A stretch of DNA of 64,000 bases from Thamnaconus septentrionalis (GCA_009823395.1 CM020506.1:7530001-7594000); one strand, 5' to 3'. Shown: positions 37,501 to 45,210, counted from the stretch's first letter. Numbers and translations are program-made. The notes: generated by a model not told the origin, from the letters alone.

Positions 37501-40077
37501 TAATGAGTGGTATTTGTTGCAGTCATGTTTTTCGTGTGCTTTCAAGGACTTTCTTTTGAATTTCATATTAGTTCCTGTTGAAGCTGCTGGAGGAAAAGAA
37601 CGAGCCAGCCAGGAGTCGAACCTAGAATCTTCTGATCCGTAGTCAGATCGCGTTATCCATTGCGCCACTGGCCCTGTTGGTGTTAGATGGCCTGAACAAA
37701 AGGACATGTGAATGCAGTTGCCAGGGGACAACGGTCACATGTCAGAAGTCCTATTCAAGAGTTAAAAAAACCAACAGCAGCACTCTCCCTGGTGGTCGAG
37801 TGGTTAGGATTCGGCGCTCTCACCGCCGCGGCCCGGGTTCGATTCCCGGTCAGGGAACACAACTTTTGGGACGCTTTACAGCTACATAAAAGACACTCGT
37901 GCTTTAATTAAACATAAGTGGTATTTGTTGCAGTCATGTTTTTCGTGTGCTTTCAAGGACTTTCTTTTGAATTTCATCTTAGTTCTTGTTGAAGCTGCTG
38001 GAGCAAAAGAACGAGCCAGTCTGGAGTCGAACCTATAATCTTCATTGTCAAACTAGCATCAGGGAATCCTTTTCATCTTTCTTATCAACATGAAATACAC
38101 AAAAGCACATAAAGATGGAGTTAAAATGCAGATATACTTATGAGGTTTGTTCTCTTTCAATTTCAGAGGCTAGAATTGCGTCCTCCTTTTCTTTCTGAAA
38201 AATCAAAAAAACAACAACAGCAACAAAAGAAATCCAACAACAATTCTAACTTGGAATCTTCTCTTCTGTGATCTTACACGTTATTTGTTGCTGTTCTGAC
38301 CATGGGGGACCTTTAAATATCTAATACAGGGATGTGAACTTGATCATGTCAGCTCCTCTTCTTCTTATCATCTACATCTGTAACTCTGCACAATTTTGGT
38401 GATCCAATAATAATAGTAATCCAAGTACTTGACTCAGTCTTTTTATGACCACCAAATGCTGATTATTCTGCAGAGGAGCACTTCACTGATATTCTTCACT
38501 GGAAGGATGCAAAGAGACTTGTTCAGGGCGACGCCAGGGCTGGCAGAGATTTCACGCCAGCGGCTCAAAGAGAAGTTGTCTCAGGCCTGACCCTCTCTCT
38601 GGTTTACGCTTTCATTCGGGATTAATGACACTCACTCAATGCTGTTCCTCTCTATTGTATCCTCTTCCATGGCATATTCTGCACCTCTACTTCATCTTGA
38701 CTTTTTTCCAATGAAAATCTTAAGTGGGAAATGCTTGGAAAATTCCCCCAAAATTGATTAAGCTGCTCTGACGTATAAGCATCATTGTAATATTTATTAT
38801 CTAACATTACTAAGTAGGGTTTCTGTCAGTACACAAGGTGGCAGTAGAGTTACATTGAAAATGAAGGATCTCCACCAGGGAAATCTATGCCAAAAATTTT
38901 TTATGACAATATACAGAATATAAATCTGGACAGGTCTCAGCATTTATGCAGTTTCAGGTCAAGCATTCACCGCCAAGGCAAATTTTTGTGTGGCCAAAAC
39001 TGATTTCTTAGCAAGAAGAACCCAGCAGGCTGACATTAGAAGATAATAAAGTCACAATCTCTGATATTTGGTTTTTCTCTTCATGGTCTTCATCTTTTCT
39101 TATGCACACTAGACCATTATCAGAAAAGAAACCTTGAACTTCTTTTACTGGGGGGTGGCAGCTCTTTTTGTTAGTTTCAATAGCTGTCACCCTCGTATCT
39201 TTTCCGCCCTGGTGTATTCATTATCAGAAAAATTAATGTTTTCAGGAGGGACGTGTTCGCGTCACACTGCTGGCACGCAGCACAGAATACAGACGGATAT
39301 TAAATCAAGTGGAGGTGAGTCCAGTGGTGCCTCGCTCTATCCCACACCCCCATCCTATTGCCGCCACCTGTCTTCTTTTTCTTTTGTCATTCCGACTTCT
39401 CCACCATTACATTTTTTTTGCTCACATTTGTTAGCTGCCTATTTAAAAACCGCACAAACGAAAAGAAAAAGCTTTTAATTTATGTTTTGTTTGCCTTTGA
39501 TTTGGGAACGCTCCCCTTTGTCATTTTCACAGCTGGTGAATGCACTCAAGACCGTTGCGTTCCTGGAGGTCAACCTGGTGGACTACAAATACAAGTGAGT
39601 GCGCGCCGCACAGCCTCTGCAGTGGGAGAACATCAAGCCGTGTTCACACAATGTGGGTGATTGATGCCTCTCTTTTCAGGGATGTTCTCTTCCTGGAGCA
39701 GCTGAAGATCACCCACAACTCCGACATCTTCATAGGCATGCACGGGGCGGGACTTACACACCTCCTCTTCCTACCCGACTGGGCTGTCATCTTTGAGCTG
39801 TGGGTGACACTTCTTTGTGTGGGCTTGTCTGTGTCTGTGGATTTTAATGGCTGTGTGTGGATTTGGTCCTGTGTGTGTGTTTGTGTGTGTGACAGAGAGC
39901 GATAGACGGAGATGGGGAGACAGAGAGAGTCGTGTGGAGAGCAATGTGTTTGGCACGGTGCTGCGCTCAAAGTGGCGCTCAGACACTTGGTGTATGACGA
40001 TGAAATAGTGCCTAATTAACCAGGCATTCATCACACCTGGCTACCCCGTGGATGCGCTGTGTGAACATGCACAATCA

Positions 40078-40132
<55 letters not shown>

Positions 40133-40609
40133 AGAGAGACAGGAAAGAGTGAAAGTGAGTCAGAGCAAGAGATAAAGTGTCTGCATCTGTCCCTCCCAGA
40201 TATAATTGCCAGGATGAGAGCTGCTATCGAGATTTGGCTCGGCTGCGGGGCGTTCGATACGTGACTTGGCAGAAAATGGACAAAGTGTTCCCGCAGGACA
40301 AGGTAGGGGAAACTCCTACACCAGTCATTCTTTTTGGTCCGGGCCACACCAACAGTCGATCATGTACAAATTGAGAAGAATTCCTCCTGATGCAGCACAC
40401 TTTCCCTTTTTTCCACTGGGACGGTTTTTAATGTCGGCCCTGTTGTCTGTCACCTTTCTCAGGGTCACCATCCAACCCTCGGCGACCACCCCAAGTTCAC
40501 CAACTACTCCTTCGAGGCGGCCGAGTTCATGCGCCTCGTGCTGGAGGCGGCAGATTATGTCATGAGTCAACCCAAGTGGCGCCGTCGGAAGCCCCGTGAC
40601 GAGCTGTAG
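23270..40609 (+). CDS. EOGT: EGF domain-specific O-GlcNAc transferase (EOGT), complete, 15 coding exons
   Basis: An ER-lumen enzyme (glycosyltransferase family 61) that adds O-GlcNAc to Ser/Thr of folded EGF repeats, for example in Notch, using UDP-GlcNAc. Exons: 23270-23473, 23804-23904, 24044-24152, 24378-24472, 24606-24710, 26568-26674, 26820-26923, 27436-27528, 27899-27970, 28997-29083, 39246-39314, 39533-39594, 39680-39799, 40200-40302 and 40463-40609. All are GT-AG and in frame: 1,578 nt, 525 codons plus stop (human 527). It begins with a hydrophobic signal peptide ([16 protein letters not shown]). Family landmarks are [44 protein letters not shown] and [17 protein letters not shown]. 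It ends in RDEL, an ER-retrieval signal of the KDEL type. The start at 23,270 is chosen because it opens directly into the signal peptide. The introns after coding exons 5 and 10 carry tRNA genes. Confidence 0.97.
24788..24859 (-). pseudogene. tRNA-Glu pseudogene
   Basis: 72-nt tRNA-Glu(CTC) relative with many changes, mainly in the T-arm and acceptor 3' side. The D-arm and anticodon region (GGCGCTCTCACC) are still readable. It is the most left-hand tRNA-Glu copy in EOGT. Confidence 0.8.
25018..25089 (-). pseudogene. tRNA-Glu pseudogene
   Basis: Strongly decayed 72-nt tRNA-Glu relative with substitutions throughout, including the anticodon stem and T-arm (TTAATTCCCAG in place of TTCGATTCCCGG). 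Not expected to function. Confidence 0.8.
25242..25313 (-). tRNA. tRNA-Glu (CTC)
   Basis: 72 nt, identical to the vertebrate tRNA-Glu-CTC consensus as I know it. A TTTT run follows 6 nt after the 3' end on the minus strand. Antisense to EOGT, in the intron after coding exon 5. Confidence 0.96.
25314..25558 (-). repeat. Inverted copy of the array's tRNA-Glu spacer (type A)
   Basis: The 245-bp spacer between two minus-strand tRNA-Glu genes is the reverse complement of the spacer that follows eight plus-strand tRNA-Glu copies in the later intron. Shared words include TTTTGGGACGCTTTACAGC and CCCAAATTCGAGATGTACAC. The spacer at 25,090-25,241 is a shorter, more diverged relative. Confidence 0.9.
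25559..25630 (-). tRNA. tRNA-Glu (CTC)
   Basis: 72-nt consensus copy with a CACAACTTTT terminator context on the minus strand, the same 3' flank as array copies. Confidence 0.96.
25797..25869 (+). tRNA. tRNA-Arg (ACG)
   Basis: 73-nt consensus copy on the EOGT sense strand. Its 3' flank TACTTTTCCTCCAGCAGCTT matches the 3' flank of the array tRNA-Arg genes in inverse orientation, so it is a member of the same family. Confidence 0.96.
28477..28522. repeat. (GT)n microsatellite
   Basis: About 23 GT units in the EOGT intron after coding exon 9. An AT-rich block with repeated ATATAT/GTATAT lies at about 28,629-28,672. Confidence 0.9.
29637..29708 (+). tRNA. tRNA-Glu (CTC), probably degenerate
   Basis: Full length, but three changes: G7 to C (acceptor-stem mismatch), C27 to T, and C56 to T in the T-loop, which breaks the B-box core. 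Probably weak or inactive. Confidence 0.75.
29853..29925 (-). tRNA. tRNA-Arg (ACG)
   Basis: 73-nt consensus copy. A TTCTTTTCC terminator follows the 3' end on the minus strand. Antisense to EOGT. Confidence 0.96.
30039..30110 (+). tRNA. tRNA-Glu (CTC)
   Basis: 72-nt consensus copy with T5 starting 6 nt after the 3' end. Confidence 0.96.
30200..30272 (-). tRNA. tRNA-Arg (ACG)
   Basis: 73-nt consensus copy with the usual TTTT terminator on the minus strand. Confidence 0.96.
30386..30456 (+). pseudogene. tRNA-Glu with damaged T-arm
   Basis: 71 nt. The T-arm reads GGTTCGATTTCGG in place of GGTTCGATTCCCGG, so one base is lost and the 3' half of the T-stem is broken. The remainder is consensus. 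Confidence 0.8.
30537..30550 (-). pseudogene. Internally deleted tRNA-Arg remnant
   Basis: Only the two ends of a tRNA-Arg remain (CGAG joined to the GGCCC end). Both outer flanks, AAAAGAA and TGTTGG, are kept. Further copies lie at 31485-31498 and 37331-37344, each inside the same 350-bp spacer type. Confidence 0.65.
30807..30879 (-). tRNA. tRNA-Arg (ACG)
   Basis: 73-nt consensus copy. It starts the second unit of an about 950-bp tandem duplication. Confidence 0.96.
30993..31064 (+). tRNA. tRNA-Glu (CTC)
   Basis: 72-nt consensus copy, T5 terminator 6 nt downstream. Confidence 0.96.
31154..31226 (-). tRNA. tRNA-Arg (ACG)
   Basis: 73-nt consensus copy. Confidence 0.96.
31339..31404 (+). pseudogene. 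tRNA-Glu pseudogene with several deletions
   Basis: 66 nt. It has lost a C from the acceptor stem and bases from the anticodon stem and variable region (ATTCGCGCTCTCACTGCGCC). The T-arm and 3' end remain intact. It is the counterpart of 30386-30456 in the duplicated block, but with different damage. Confidence 0.85.
31755..31827 (-). tRNA. tRNA-Arg (ACG) with T-loop mutation
   Basis: 73 nt and otherwise consensus, but the T-loop reads GGTTAGACTCC in place of GGTTCGACTCC. The invariant C56 is lost, which should break the G19-C56 tertiary pair and weaken TFIIIC B-box binding. Confidence 0.75.
31941..32012 (+). tRNA. tRNA-Glu (CTC)
   Basis: 72-nt consensus copy followed by CACAACTTTT and a type A spacer (32013-32250). 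Confidence 0.96.
32251..32321 (+). pseudogene. tRNA-Glu pseudogene, anticodon arm scrambled
   Basis: 71 nt. The anticodon-arm region reads GATTCGCGCTCACCTACACCA, no longer a stem-loop of the Glu type, and a T-arm base is missing. The 5' 27 nt and 3' end match consensus. A type A spacer follows (32322-32559). Confidence 0.85.
32560..32631 (+). tRNA. tRNA-Glu (CTC)
   Basis: 72-nt consensus copy, T5 terminator 6 nt downstream. Confidence 0.96.
32721..32793 (-). tRNA. tRNA-Arg (ACG)
   Basis: 73-nt consensus copy, first unit of the 402-bp tandem. Confidence 0.96.
32907..32978 (+). tRNA. tRNA-Glu (CTC)
   Basis: 72-nt consensus copy, T5 terminator 6 nt downstream. Confidence 0.96.
33123..33195 (-). 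tRNA. tRNA-Arg (ACG)
   Basis: 73-nt consensus copy, second unit of the 402-bp tandem. Confidence 0.96.
33309..33380 (+). tRNA. tRNA-Glu-like, U33 replaced by G
   Basis: 72 nt, consensus except GGCGCGCTCACC in place of GGCGCTCTCACC. The anticodon CTC is kept, but the base 5' of it, the near-universal U33 that makes the U-turn, becomes G. It should transcribe normally (A and B boxes intact) yet decode poorly. Confidence 0.8.
33525..33597 (-). tRNA. tRNA-Arg (ACG), D-stem mismatch variant
   Basis: 73 nt. One change: ATAAGGC in place of ATAACGC, position 23 C to G, giving a G12-G23 mismatch in the D-stem. The same variant occurs in the copy 402 bp downstream. Confidence 0.85.
33711..33782 (+). 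tRNA. tRNA-Glu (CTC)
   Basis: 72-nt consensus copy, T5 terminator 6 nt downstream. Confidence 0.96.
33927..33999 (-). tRNA. tRNA-Arg (ACG), D-stem mismatch variant
   Basis: 73 nt with the same C23 to G change as 33525-33597, so the change predates the latest 402-bp duplication. Confidence 0.85.
34113..34183 (+). tRNA. tRNA-Glu-like, one base missing in acceptor stem
   Basis: 71 nt. It begins TCCTGG in place of TCCCTGG; the rest is consensus. The acceptor stem loses one C-G pair, or the transcript gains a shifted 5' end. Probably non-functional. Confidence 0.75.
34422..34493 (+). tRNA. tRNA-Glu (CTC)
   Basis: 72-nt consensus copy, T5 terminator 6 nt downstream. Confidence 0.96.
34583..34655 (-). 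tRNA. tRNA-Arg (ACG), C23 to T variant
   Basis: 73 nt. Its single change turns a D-stem G-C pair into a G-U wobble, which should be tolerated. Confidence 0.92.
34769..34840 (+). tRNA. tRNA-Glu (CTC), wobble variant
   Basis: 72 nt. One C-to-T change in the 3' side of the anticodon stem gives a G-U pair. Otherwise consensus, and likely functional. A type A spacer follows (34841-35079). Confidence 0.92.
35080..35151 (+). tRNA. tRNA-Glu (CTC)
   Basis: 72-nt consensus copy within a run of Glu-only units spaced about 310 bp apart (34769, 35080, 35391, 35699). Type A spacer at 35152-35390. Confidence 0.96.
35391..35459 (+). pseudogene. tRNA-Glu with 3-nt deletion in anticodon stem
   Basis: 69 nt. 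ATTCGCTCTCACC replaces ATTCGGCGCTCTCACC, so the 5' half of the anticodon stem is shortened by three bases. The A box, B box and T4 terminator remain. Type A spacer at 35460-35698. Confidence 0.85.
35699..35769 (+). tRNA. tRNA-Glu-like, one base missing before T-stem
   Basis: 71 nt. GCGGCCGGGTTCG replaces GCGGCCCGGGTTCG. One C is lost at the variable loop/T-stem junction, which shortens the variable loop or disrupts the T-stem. Function doubtful. Confidence 0.75.
35935..36007 (-). tRNA. tRNA-Arg (ACG)
   Basis: 73-nt consensus copy. Its duplicate at 33927-33999 carries the D-stem mismatch, so one of the pair changed after the block was copied, or was converted. Confidence 0.96.
36036..36120. 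promoter_or_regulatory. Divergent Arg/Glu intergenic spacer (representative)
   Basis: An about 113-bp spacer recurs between the 5' ends of a minus-strand tRNA-Arg and a plus-strand tRNA-Glu throughout the array. It holds GGACATGTGTGAATGC, GGTCACATGTCAGAAG and an A-run shortly before tRNA-Glu. The CACATGT/ACATGTG words form a short inverted repeat. It serves as shared 5' flank for two Pol III genes. Confidence 0.5.
36121..36192 (+). tRNA. tRNA-Glu (CTC)
   Basis: 72-nt consensus copy, followed by CACAACTTTT. Its duplicate at 34113-34183 lacks one acceptor-stem base. Confidence 0.96.
36431..36502 (+). tRNA. tRNA-Glu (CTC)
   Basis: 72-nt consensus copy, T5 terminator 6 nt downstream. Confidence 0.96.
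36592..36664 (-). tRNA. tRNA-Arg (ACG)
   Basis: 73-nt consensus copy. Confidence 0.96.
36777..36848 (+). tRNA. tRNA-Glu (CTC)
   Basis: 72-nt consensus copy, T5 terminator 6 nt downstream. Confidence 0.96.
36993..37065 (-). tRNA. tRNA-Arg (ACG)
   Basis: 73-nt consensus copy. Its 5' flank differs from the others (CTGGTGGTGTTTGGTGG). Confidence 0.96.
37179..37250 (+). tRNA. tRNA-Glu (CTC)
   Basis: 72-nt consensus copy, T5 terminator 6 nt downstream. Followed by the third copy of the 350-bp spacer. Confidence 0.96.
37601..37674 (-). tRNA. tRNA-Arg-like with 1-nt insertion
   Basis: 74 nt. GCGATCTGAC replaces GCGTCTGAC, an extra base between the D-stem and the anticodon stem (position 26 region). 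Function doubtful. The remaining sequence is consensus. Confidence 0.75.
37786..37857 (+). tRNA. tRNA-Glu (CTC), D-stem variant
   Basis: 72 nt. One T-to-G change (GGTCGAGTGG) at position 13 leaves a G13-G22 apposition at the end of the D-stem. The A box still fits consensus. Possibly functional. It is the last tRNA of the array. The type A spacer after it is cut off at about 37,917. Confidence 0.85.
40081..40131. repeat. (GT)n microsatellite in EOGT intron
   Basis: About 25 GT units, 70 bp upstream of the acceptor of coding exon 14. Confidence 0.9.
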
Positions 40610-42060
40610 AGTCTGAGCGCAGCACTCAGACATCTGGCTGCTCGAGAACTTTTTGTCCCACCGTCATCTGAGGACCCACTGCACATCGAGTACTGTTTTT
40701 TATTTTAGCTAACCCTACCAGTGGGTTTTTCGTCTCCTCCCGTTCGCCGCCACGTGAGGTTACAAATGGGCGTGACAGGCGACGCAGGGGGCTGAACAAC
40801 TTCCACCGTCTCTCTCTCTCTCCGAGTGAAATCACTCAAAGGATGCTCCGCTTTGCCGCCTGAGCATCTGGAGAGCGATAAGATGTGTCCTATGTTTCTT
40901 CATTACCGCCGCCACGTCTGCTCTGTTCCGCAGCGGCAAAGTTAGCTAATGAGCAGCTGCTACGGAGTTCCCTTCACACGCAACATCTTGTCACATTTGA
41001 TCACAGTCACCTTGAGCCGTCGACAATCGGGGCTGCCGATTTTCCTCAGAGCGTGTTCAGAATGCGCCTGTGCAATGCGGTGCGCGCCGTACTCCAGCTT
41101 GATTCAGACGCACACCTGCACACTCGCACTCCTTTTGCGGGAAGTTTGTCATGTTTCAGTGCTCGTCACAAACAGCAGCAGCTACAGACATAAGAGAACA
41201 AAAGGCAACATACGACAGTTGCCAAGATGAATTGTCAGTCGCACATGAATTGTTGTGCTGCAAACCTAAACACTGTGAGATACAAGTATTAAGTTTTTTT
41301 TTTAAATTGTCAACACTGTATAGTTTTCCACAGAAAAACATACCCTTTGGTGGTATTTTTAGTTTTTCTGCATTTACATTTATTATTATTTCTCAGTCTA
41401 CATGGTAAATATTTACATTACTGACAGTGGCAGCGGCTAGTTAGCAAGCTAAATTGTTGCTATGTAGAAAAGCATGTTGTGCGTGGGCAGGCGACCAAAA
41501 TGGTATCGTCCTATACCAGGCCAGCAAGTGGCGCTGTGTCGATGGCAGGAGTGTCATTCTCCTTTTCAATGTCAACAAGTTATTCATTCAAACTTCTGTT
41601 TTAAATGAGAAAAAACTGAAAAGTATTGCTTTTAAGTGTATGTATGCCTTTACAATTTGAATGAATGTACTACTGACGCCTACCGCTGGCTCAGAACTTA
41701 GAACTGAGCAGTATTATCTACAATGTGCGTGCTCCTGTTTTCTGGAACTGTGCTGAAGATTTTTTGATTGCCGTTTTTTTTTTTTTTTTTTTTAATATTT
41801 GATAGTAGATTAGTGTATAACAGTGTAAAAACAGTGTATAAACAAGCACAATTTGCATTCAGCCTGATGCAATGCACAAGAGTGTTGTGAGCACTCAGCA
41901 GATCGTTTTCATGTTTCTCTGTCTCTTGCGTGTCCTGGATGTTTTATTTATCAGTGAAAATCGTGTTGAACCTCTTCCAGTCAGGGCCTCGCCAGATTTC
42001 GTGTTTCATATTCAGGGGCTGTGTGATATTTTTGAAATAAATAATTCTATAAAGTGCTGA
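40610..42060 (+). other. EOGT 3' UTR with poly(A) signal
   Basis: The sequence after the EOGT stop has no further exon. An AATAAA hexamer at 42,036-42,041 (in GAAATAAATAATTC) is the first strong candidate, giving a 3' UTR of about 1.45 kb. A poly-T tract lies at about 41,774-41,793. Confidence 0.6.
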
Positions 42061-45000
42061 AGCATGTCTTTCTGTCTGCGCCGGCCACATTGGACATCAG
42101 AGACTTAATTCATCTTAATTTAATCAATCATCTTTTGAAGCCTGACCTTGGATTGAAAAAGTGGAGCCAGTGTGTTGCCCGTTCTGCTGATAGCAGACAG
42201 CTCTCTGCTGTGGCTTTCATTATCTCAGTGAGTTCACGTCTGAGGAGGGAAAAGGGCTTTTGGCAAAAGGGCACCAGTTCAGTTTTTACTGTCAACGTAA
42301 TAAATCTGGATGACCTCAAAAAAACGACCCAAAGGTAACAGTGACACATCCCATCCACTGGGTGGCAGTATGAGACCATACATGAGGACGCAATCGTCCT
42401 CCTTCCAGCCAGATCTGTTCCGACTATATGCGCAGCCTTCCCAAGAACAGATTTAGATCTGGGCCCAATATCACACTTATGTAGTTTGGCTCGTAGCCAT
42501 TTGTTTTTTTTTTAAATTTTATTTATTATAGCAGATGTTACGTCTGAACTTGCTGTGTATTGATAGACACCGGGCCTGTCTGGGATGGACACTATTTATG
42601 GCCCGGCTCGGGTTGCCGCCAGTGACCTCGTAAAGAATGAAGCTTCCCTTTGCAGGGCGGGGGATCAAAAAGCAGAGGAACCAAGAAGTCTTTTCTCATT
42701 AACCTTTGCTTGTGGCTCCAGATCAATGCCGCGTTGCCTGCTCGGATGTGTGCAGAACAGATCATCTCAGCGACGAGGGACGAGATGACAGAATGCGAGA
42801 GAACCCATTAGACCGAGCGACACCTTTCGAAAGTATACGGTGCAAGGAAAACTGCATCAACTCTTAATTGTGAAGCACCTAAACAGTTCGCACGCCCCAT
42901 TTTTACAAAAATAATTATGGTCGTAATCGTTTTGCTCCACTCGAAGAACAAAATTCTCTCTCCAGAAAGTCTCTTGCCAGTGTCCTCACCACACCCTACA
43001 CTCGCACACACACAGAAACAATGACTTTCACAGGGGATTAATATAAGATTATCGATTTAGGAAAAATTACTCCTCGAGCTATGAGGACATGTTTCCTTAA
43101 TGTCCCCGAGGCGATGATTTCAGCCTACTTTCCTTGAGAGCACAGCATGTGGGAATGATTCCGCCTCTTTACCGACTTGGCTGGCAGGAACACGCGTTCA
43201 GAATTCTCACTTGTCCATGGCTGTTGAATTAACGGCTTTTCTGTAATCACAATGAATCATAAAATGGACGAGGCTGTGAATTATTAATTTTCACTGTCTT
43301 CCTTTGCATTGTGTTGTTGTGTTTCCTCTGACATTATCAGGCTCTTCCCAGGAAGGATAAGTGGGATGAGTGGTGTTGAATCCATTAGCTGCTTGTCTGT
43401 AAGATGAAGAGGCCTCCTGTTCCACGGTATGGGAGTTCCCCACTTTCAGGGCTGCTTGCAAGATGCTTGATACCATCACTTCACTTTTACTTTTCTTACG
43501 ATGTGGTTTTGCAGCTCGACTGCAAAGTGAAGGACAGCACAGAGCTCTCCATGGTCCTGAAAGAAAACAAAACGAGAAAACACACACCTGTCCAGGTCCA
43601 AGTTGCTGAAAGGGCTTTTTAACAATTGCATTTAGTATTTTTTTCTTCCCTCCCCTCCTGCCACAAAAACTCCTCCAAAGACCTCACTCCCCGACTAATC
43701 TGTTCCCAGCCAGAGCCAGACAGATCGATTAGTAATAGATTAGAACCTAAATTAACCGGTTGGAAACAAGACGCAGCCGGTCGTGCGCAGGTAGAAAAAA
43801 ATGGCTGGATTGAGGATGATTAAAAGGATGCTTGTCATTTCCACCCCTGCGCTCCCAGAATGCCCGGCATCTTGAGGCGCCTTCCTGCTCCACTTTTCGC
43901 TGAGGGAAGTCACTCGGCGTCCTTTACCAGCACTACACTGGGCCTCACTGTGGGGCCACAGCTGGAATACGTAACCGAAGAATGTATGGGAGGCTCTTCA
44001 ATCTGGTCTGTTATAGCAGACATCGACCTCCCCTCTTAAGTCTTAACGACTGCAGATGGAGCGTCGGGGCCAATCAATCGCCATCAACACGCTGGAATAT
44101 TCCAGGGATGGAATAATTGATGGGCTTTCTCCCGCGAGTAGCAGAGAGGCAGCTGTGATTAAGTTCTGTTAAACATCTTGCTGGTTGCAGACGACCGCTA
44201 GGAGCGGGGAGTGGTGGTGGTGGTGGTGGTGGTGGTGGTGGTGGGAGGTCGGGGGGTGTTTTCATACATCTAGCTGAGCACATATTGATATTCAGACCCC
44301 ACCCGCCCGGTTGTAACGTGATCGAAGAGCTGAGGCGAGATGGACTATTATATGATGAGGGGGGGAGTCATCGACCTGCGCACGCACCTGTCAGCCAGGC
44401 TGGAACCATGACAATCATCGGAGCTCCGCCCCCACCTCCTCCCCTTCCTCTAGCCAGCAGCCCGCGGGATGGCACACAAACGCAACGAAGAGGTGAGGAT
44501 TGAAATGTAAGCCGGGGTCACAGCAGTAAATGTTCCTCCCTTCCACAGTGTGGAGGAAAGGAAACTCTATGTACCTTGTATCCCATAAATCATGACCCAT
44601 GCGCACTTTGGGTCTACGTCGCATTGTAAAATATAAATTCTTGTGACCCTGTTGCAAATCAAGTAAAGTCAAAGGTCCATTGAGTAACATTCAAATGGAT
44701 TGATTAGTTTCACTTGAATTAAACATATATATGCATGATTTTATGAAGTTTCCAGTTATCTTTTCAATGTCAAATAATGAGCCTTGATATTTCCAGAATG
44801 AACGCGTGCACTTGAATCTACCGCAGCCCCCAAAACAGGGATCTGCCCTTTCAAGATTTCACCTTGACATTGCAGCCGGCAGCTATATGTGCGATTAAGT
44901 AGGACATCAGAAATTACATTTAACATTCATAGACCATGTGCAATATTATTTTGTACCTTTAACTGCAACTCAAACTCACTCAGTGGGCCTTTAATTTTTT

Positions 45001-45170
45001 CTTTTCCTCGAGATAAATTTTAGAAAGCGTGGAAAGACGGGTGTGAAAAATCACAAGGACTCCTTAATGCAAACTCTGAGGACATCTTTCTATTATTAGA
45101 CGTGTACGGACCGCCCCCCCCATCTCCCCCACCCCTCCACAGTCCACTTGTAAACTACATGACATCAGTG
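42061..45170. other. EOGT-to-TAFA4 intergenic region
   Basis: No exon recognised. 42,540-43,300 is unusually non-repetitive, with well-formed words such as AAAAATAATTATGGTCGTAA and TTAATATAAGATTATCGATT, and may be conserved non-coding sequence. A (GGT)n repeat lies at 44,212-44,243. Confidence 0.5.
44212..44243. repeat. (GGT)n microsatellite
   Basis: About ten tandem GGT/GTG units. Confidence 0.9.
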
Positions 45171-45173
45171 AGG

Positions 45174-45210
45174 ATGTGTGTGTGTGTGTGTGTGTGTGTG
45201 GGGGGGGGGG
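45174..45210. repeat. (GT)n-(G)n tract
   Basis: A GT run followed by about ten G residues at the left edge of the CpG-rich block. Confidence 0.85.

Larger units (their letters stand above)
29777..38043 (-). pseudogene. Thirteen truncated tRNA-Arg 3' fragments across the array
   Basis: Minus-strand pieces of about 30-35 nt keep the acceptor 3' strand and T-arm of tRNA-Arg (B box GGTTCGACTCC), then break off near TCAGAAGATTC. Positions: 29777-29808, 30126-30158, 31080-31112, 32647-32678, 33047-33079, 33449-33483, 33851-33885, 34509-34541, 35786-35817, 35859-35893, 36518-36550, 36917-36948 and 38012-38043. The breakpoint joins to the AATTTCAAATTAGTTCCTG spacer in most. This suggests unequal recombination between a tRNA-Arg gene and the flank of a tRNA-Glu gene. 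Confidence 0.85.
29084..39245. repeat. EOGT intron hosting a tRNA-Glu/tRNA-Arg array
   Basis: This 10,162-bp intron between coding exons 10 and 11 is about ten times longer than its neighbours. From 29,637 to 38,043 it is almost wholly tRNA genes and their duplicated spacers. Divergent Arg(-)/Glu(+) pairs are separated by an about 113-bp spacer. Glu copies are followed by either type A spacer (about 239 bp) or a short convergent spacer leading into the next Arg. A third spacer type of about 350 bp occurs three times (30,457-30,806, 31,405-31,754, 37,251-37,600). 29,084-29,636 and 38,044-39,245 hold no feature I recognise. Confidence 0.95.

Noticed and set aside
29637..37857. CRISPR-like spaced repeats
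   Set aside because: The regular repeats are 72-73-nt tRNA genes with homologous spacers in a vertebrate genome, not a CRISPR array.
29957..37889. Repeated plus-strand frames of 61-91 codons starting MCECSCQG
   Set aside because: They read through the divergent spacer and the tRNA-Glu gene. Their similarity comes from tRNA array duplication, not from a protein family.
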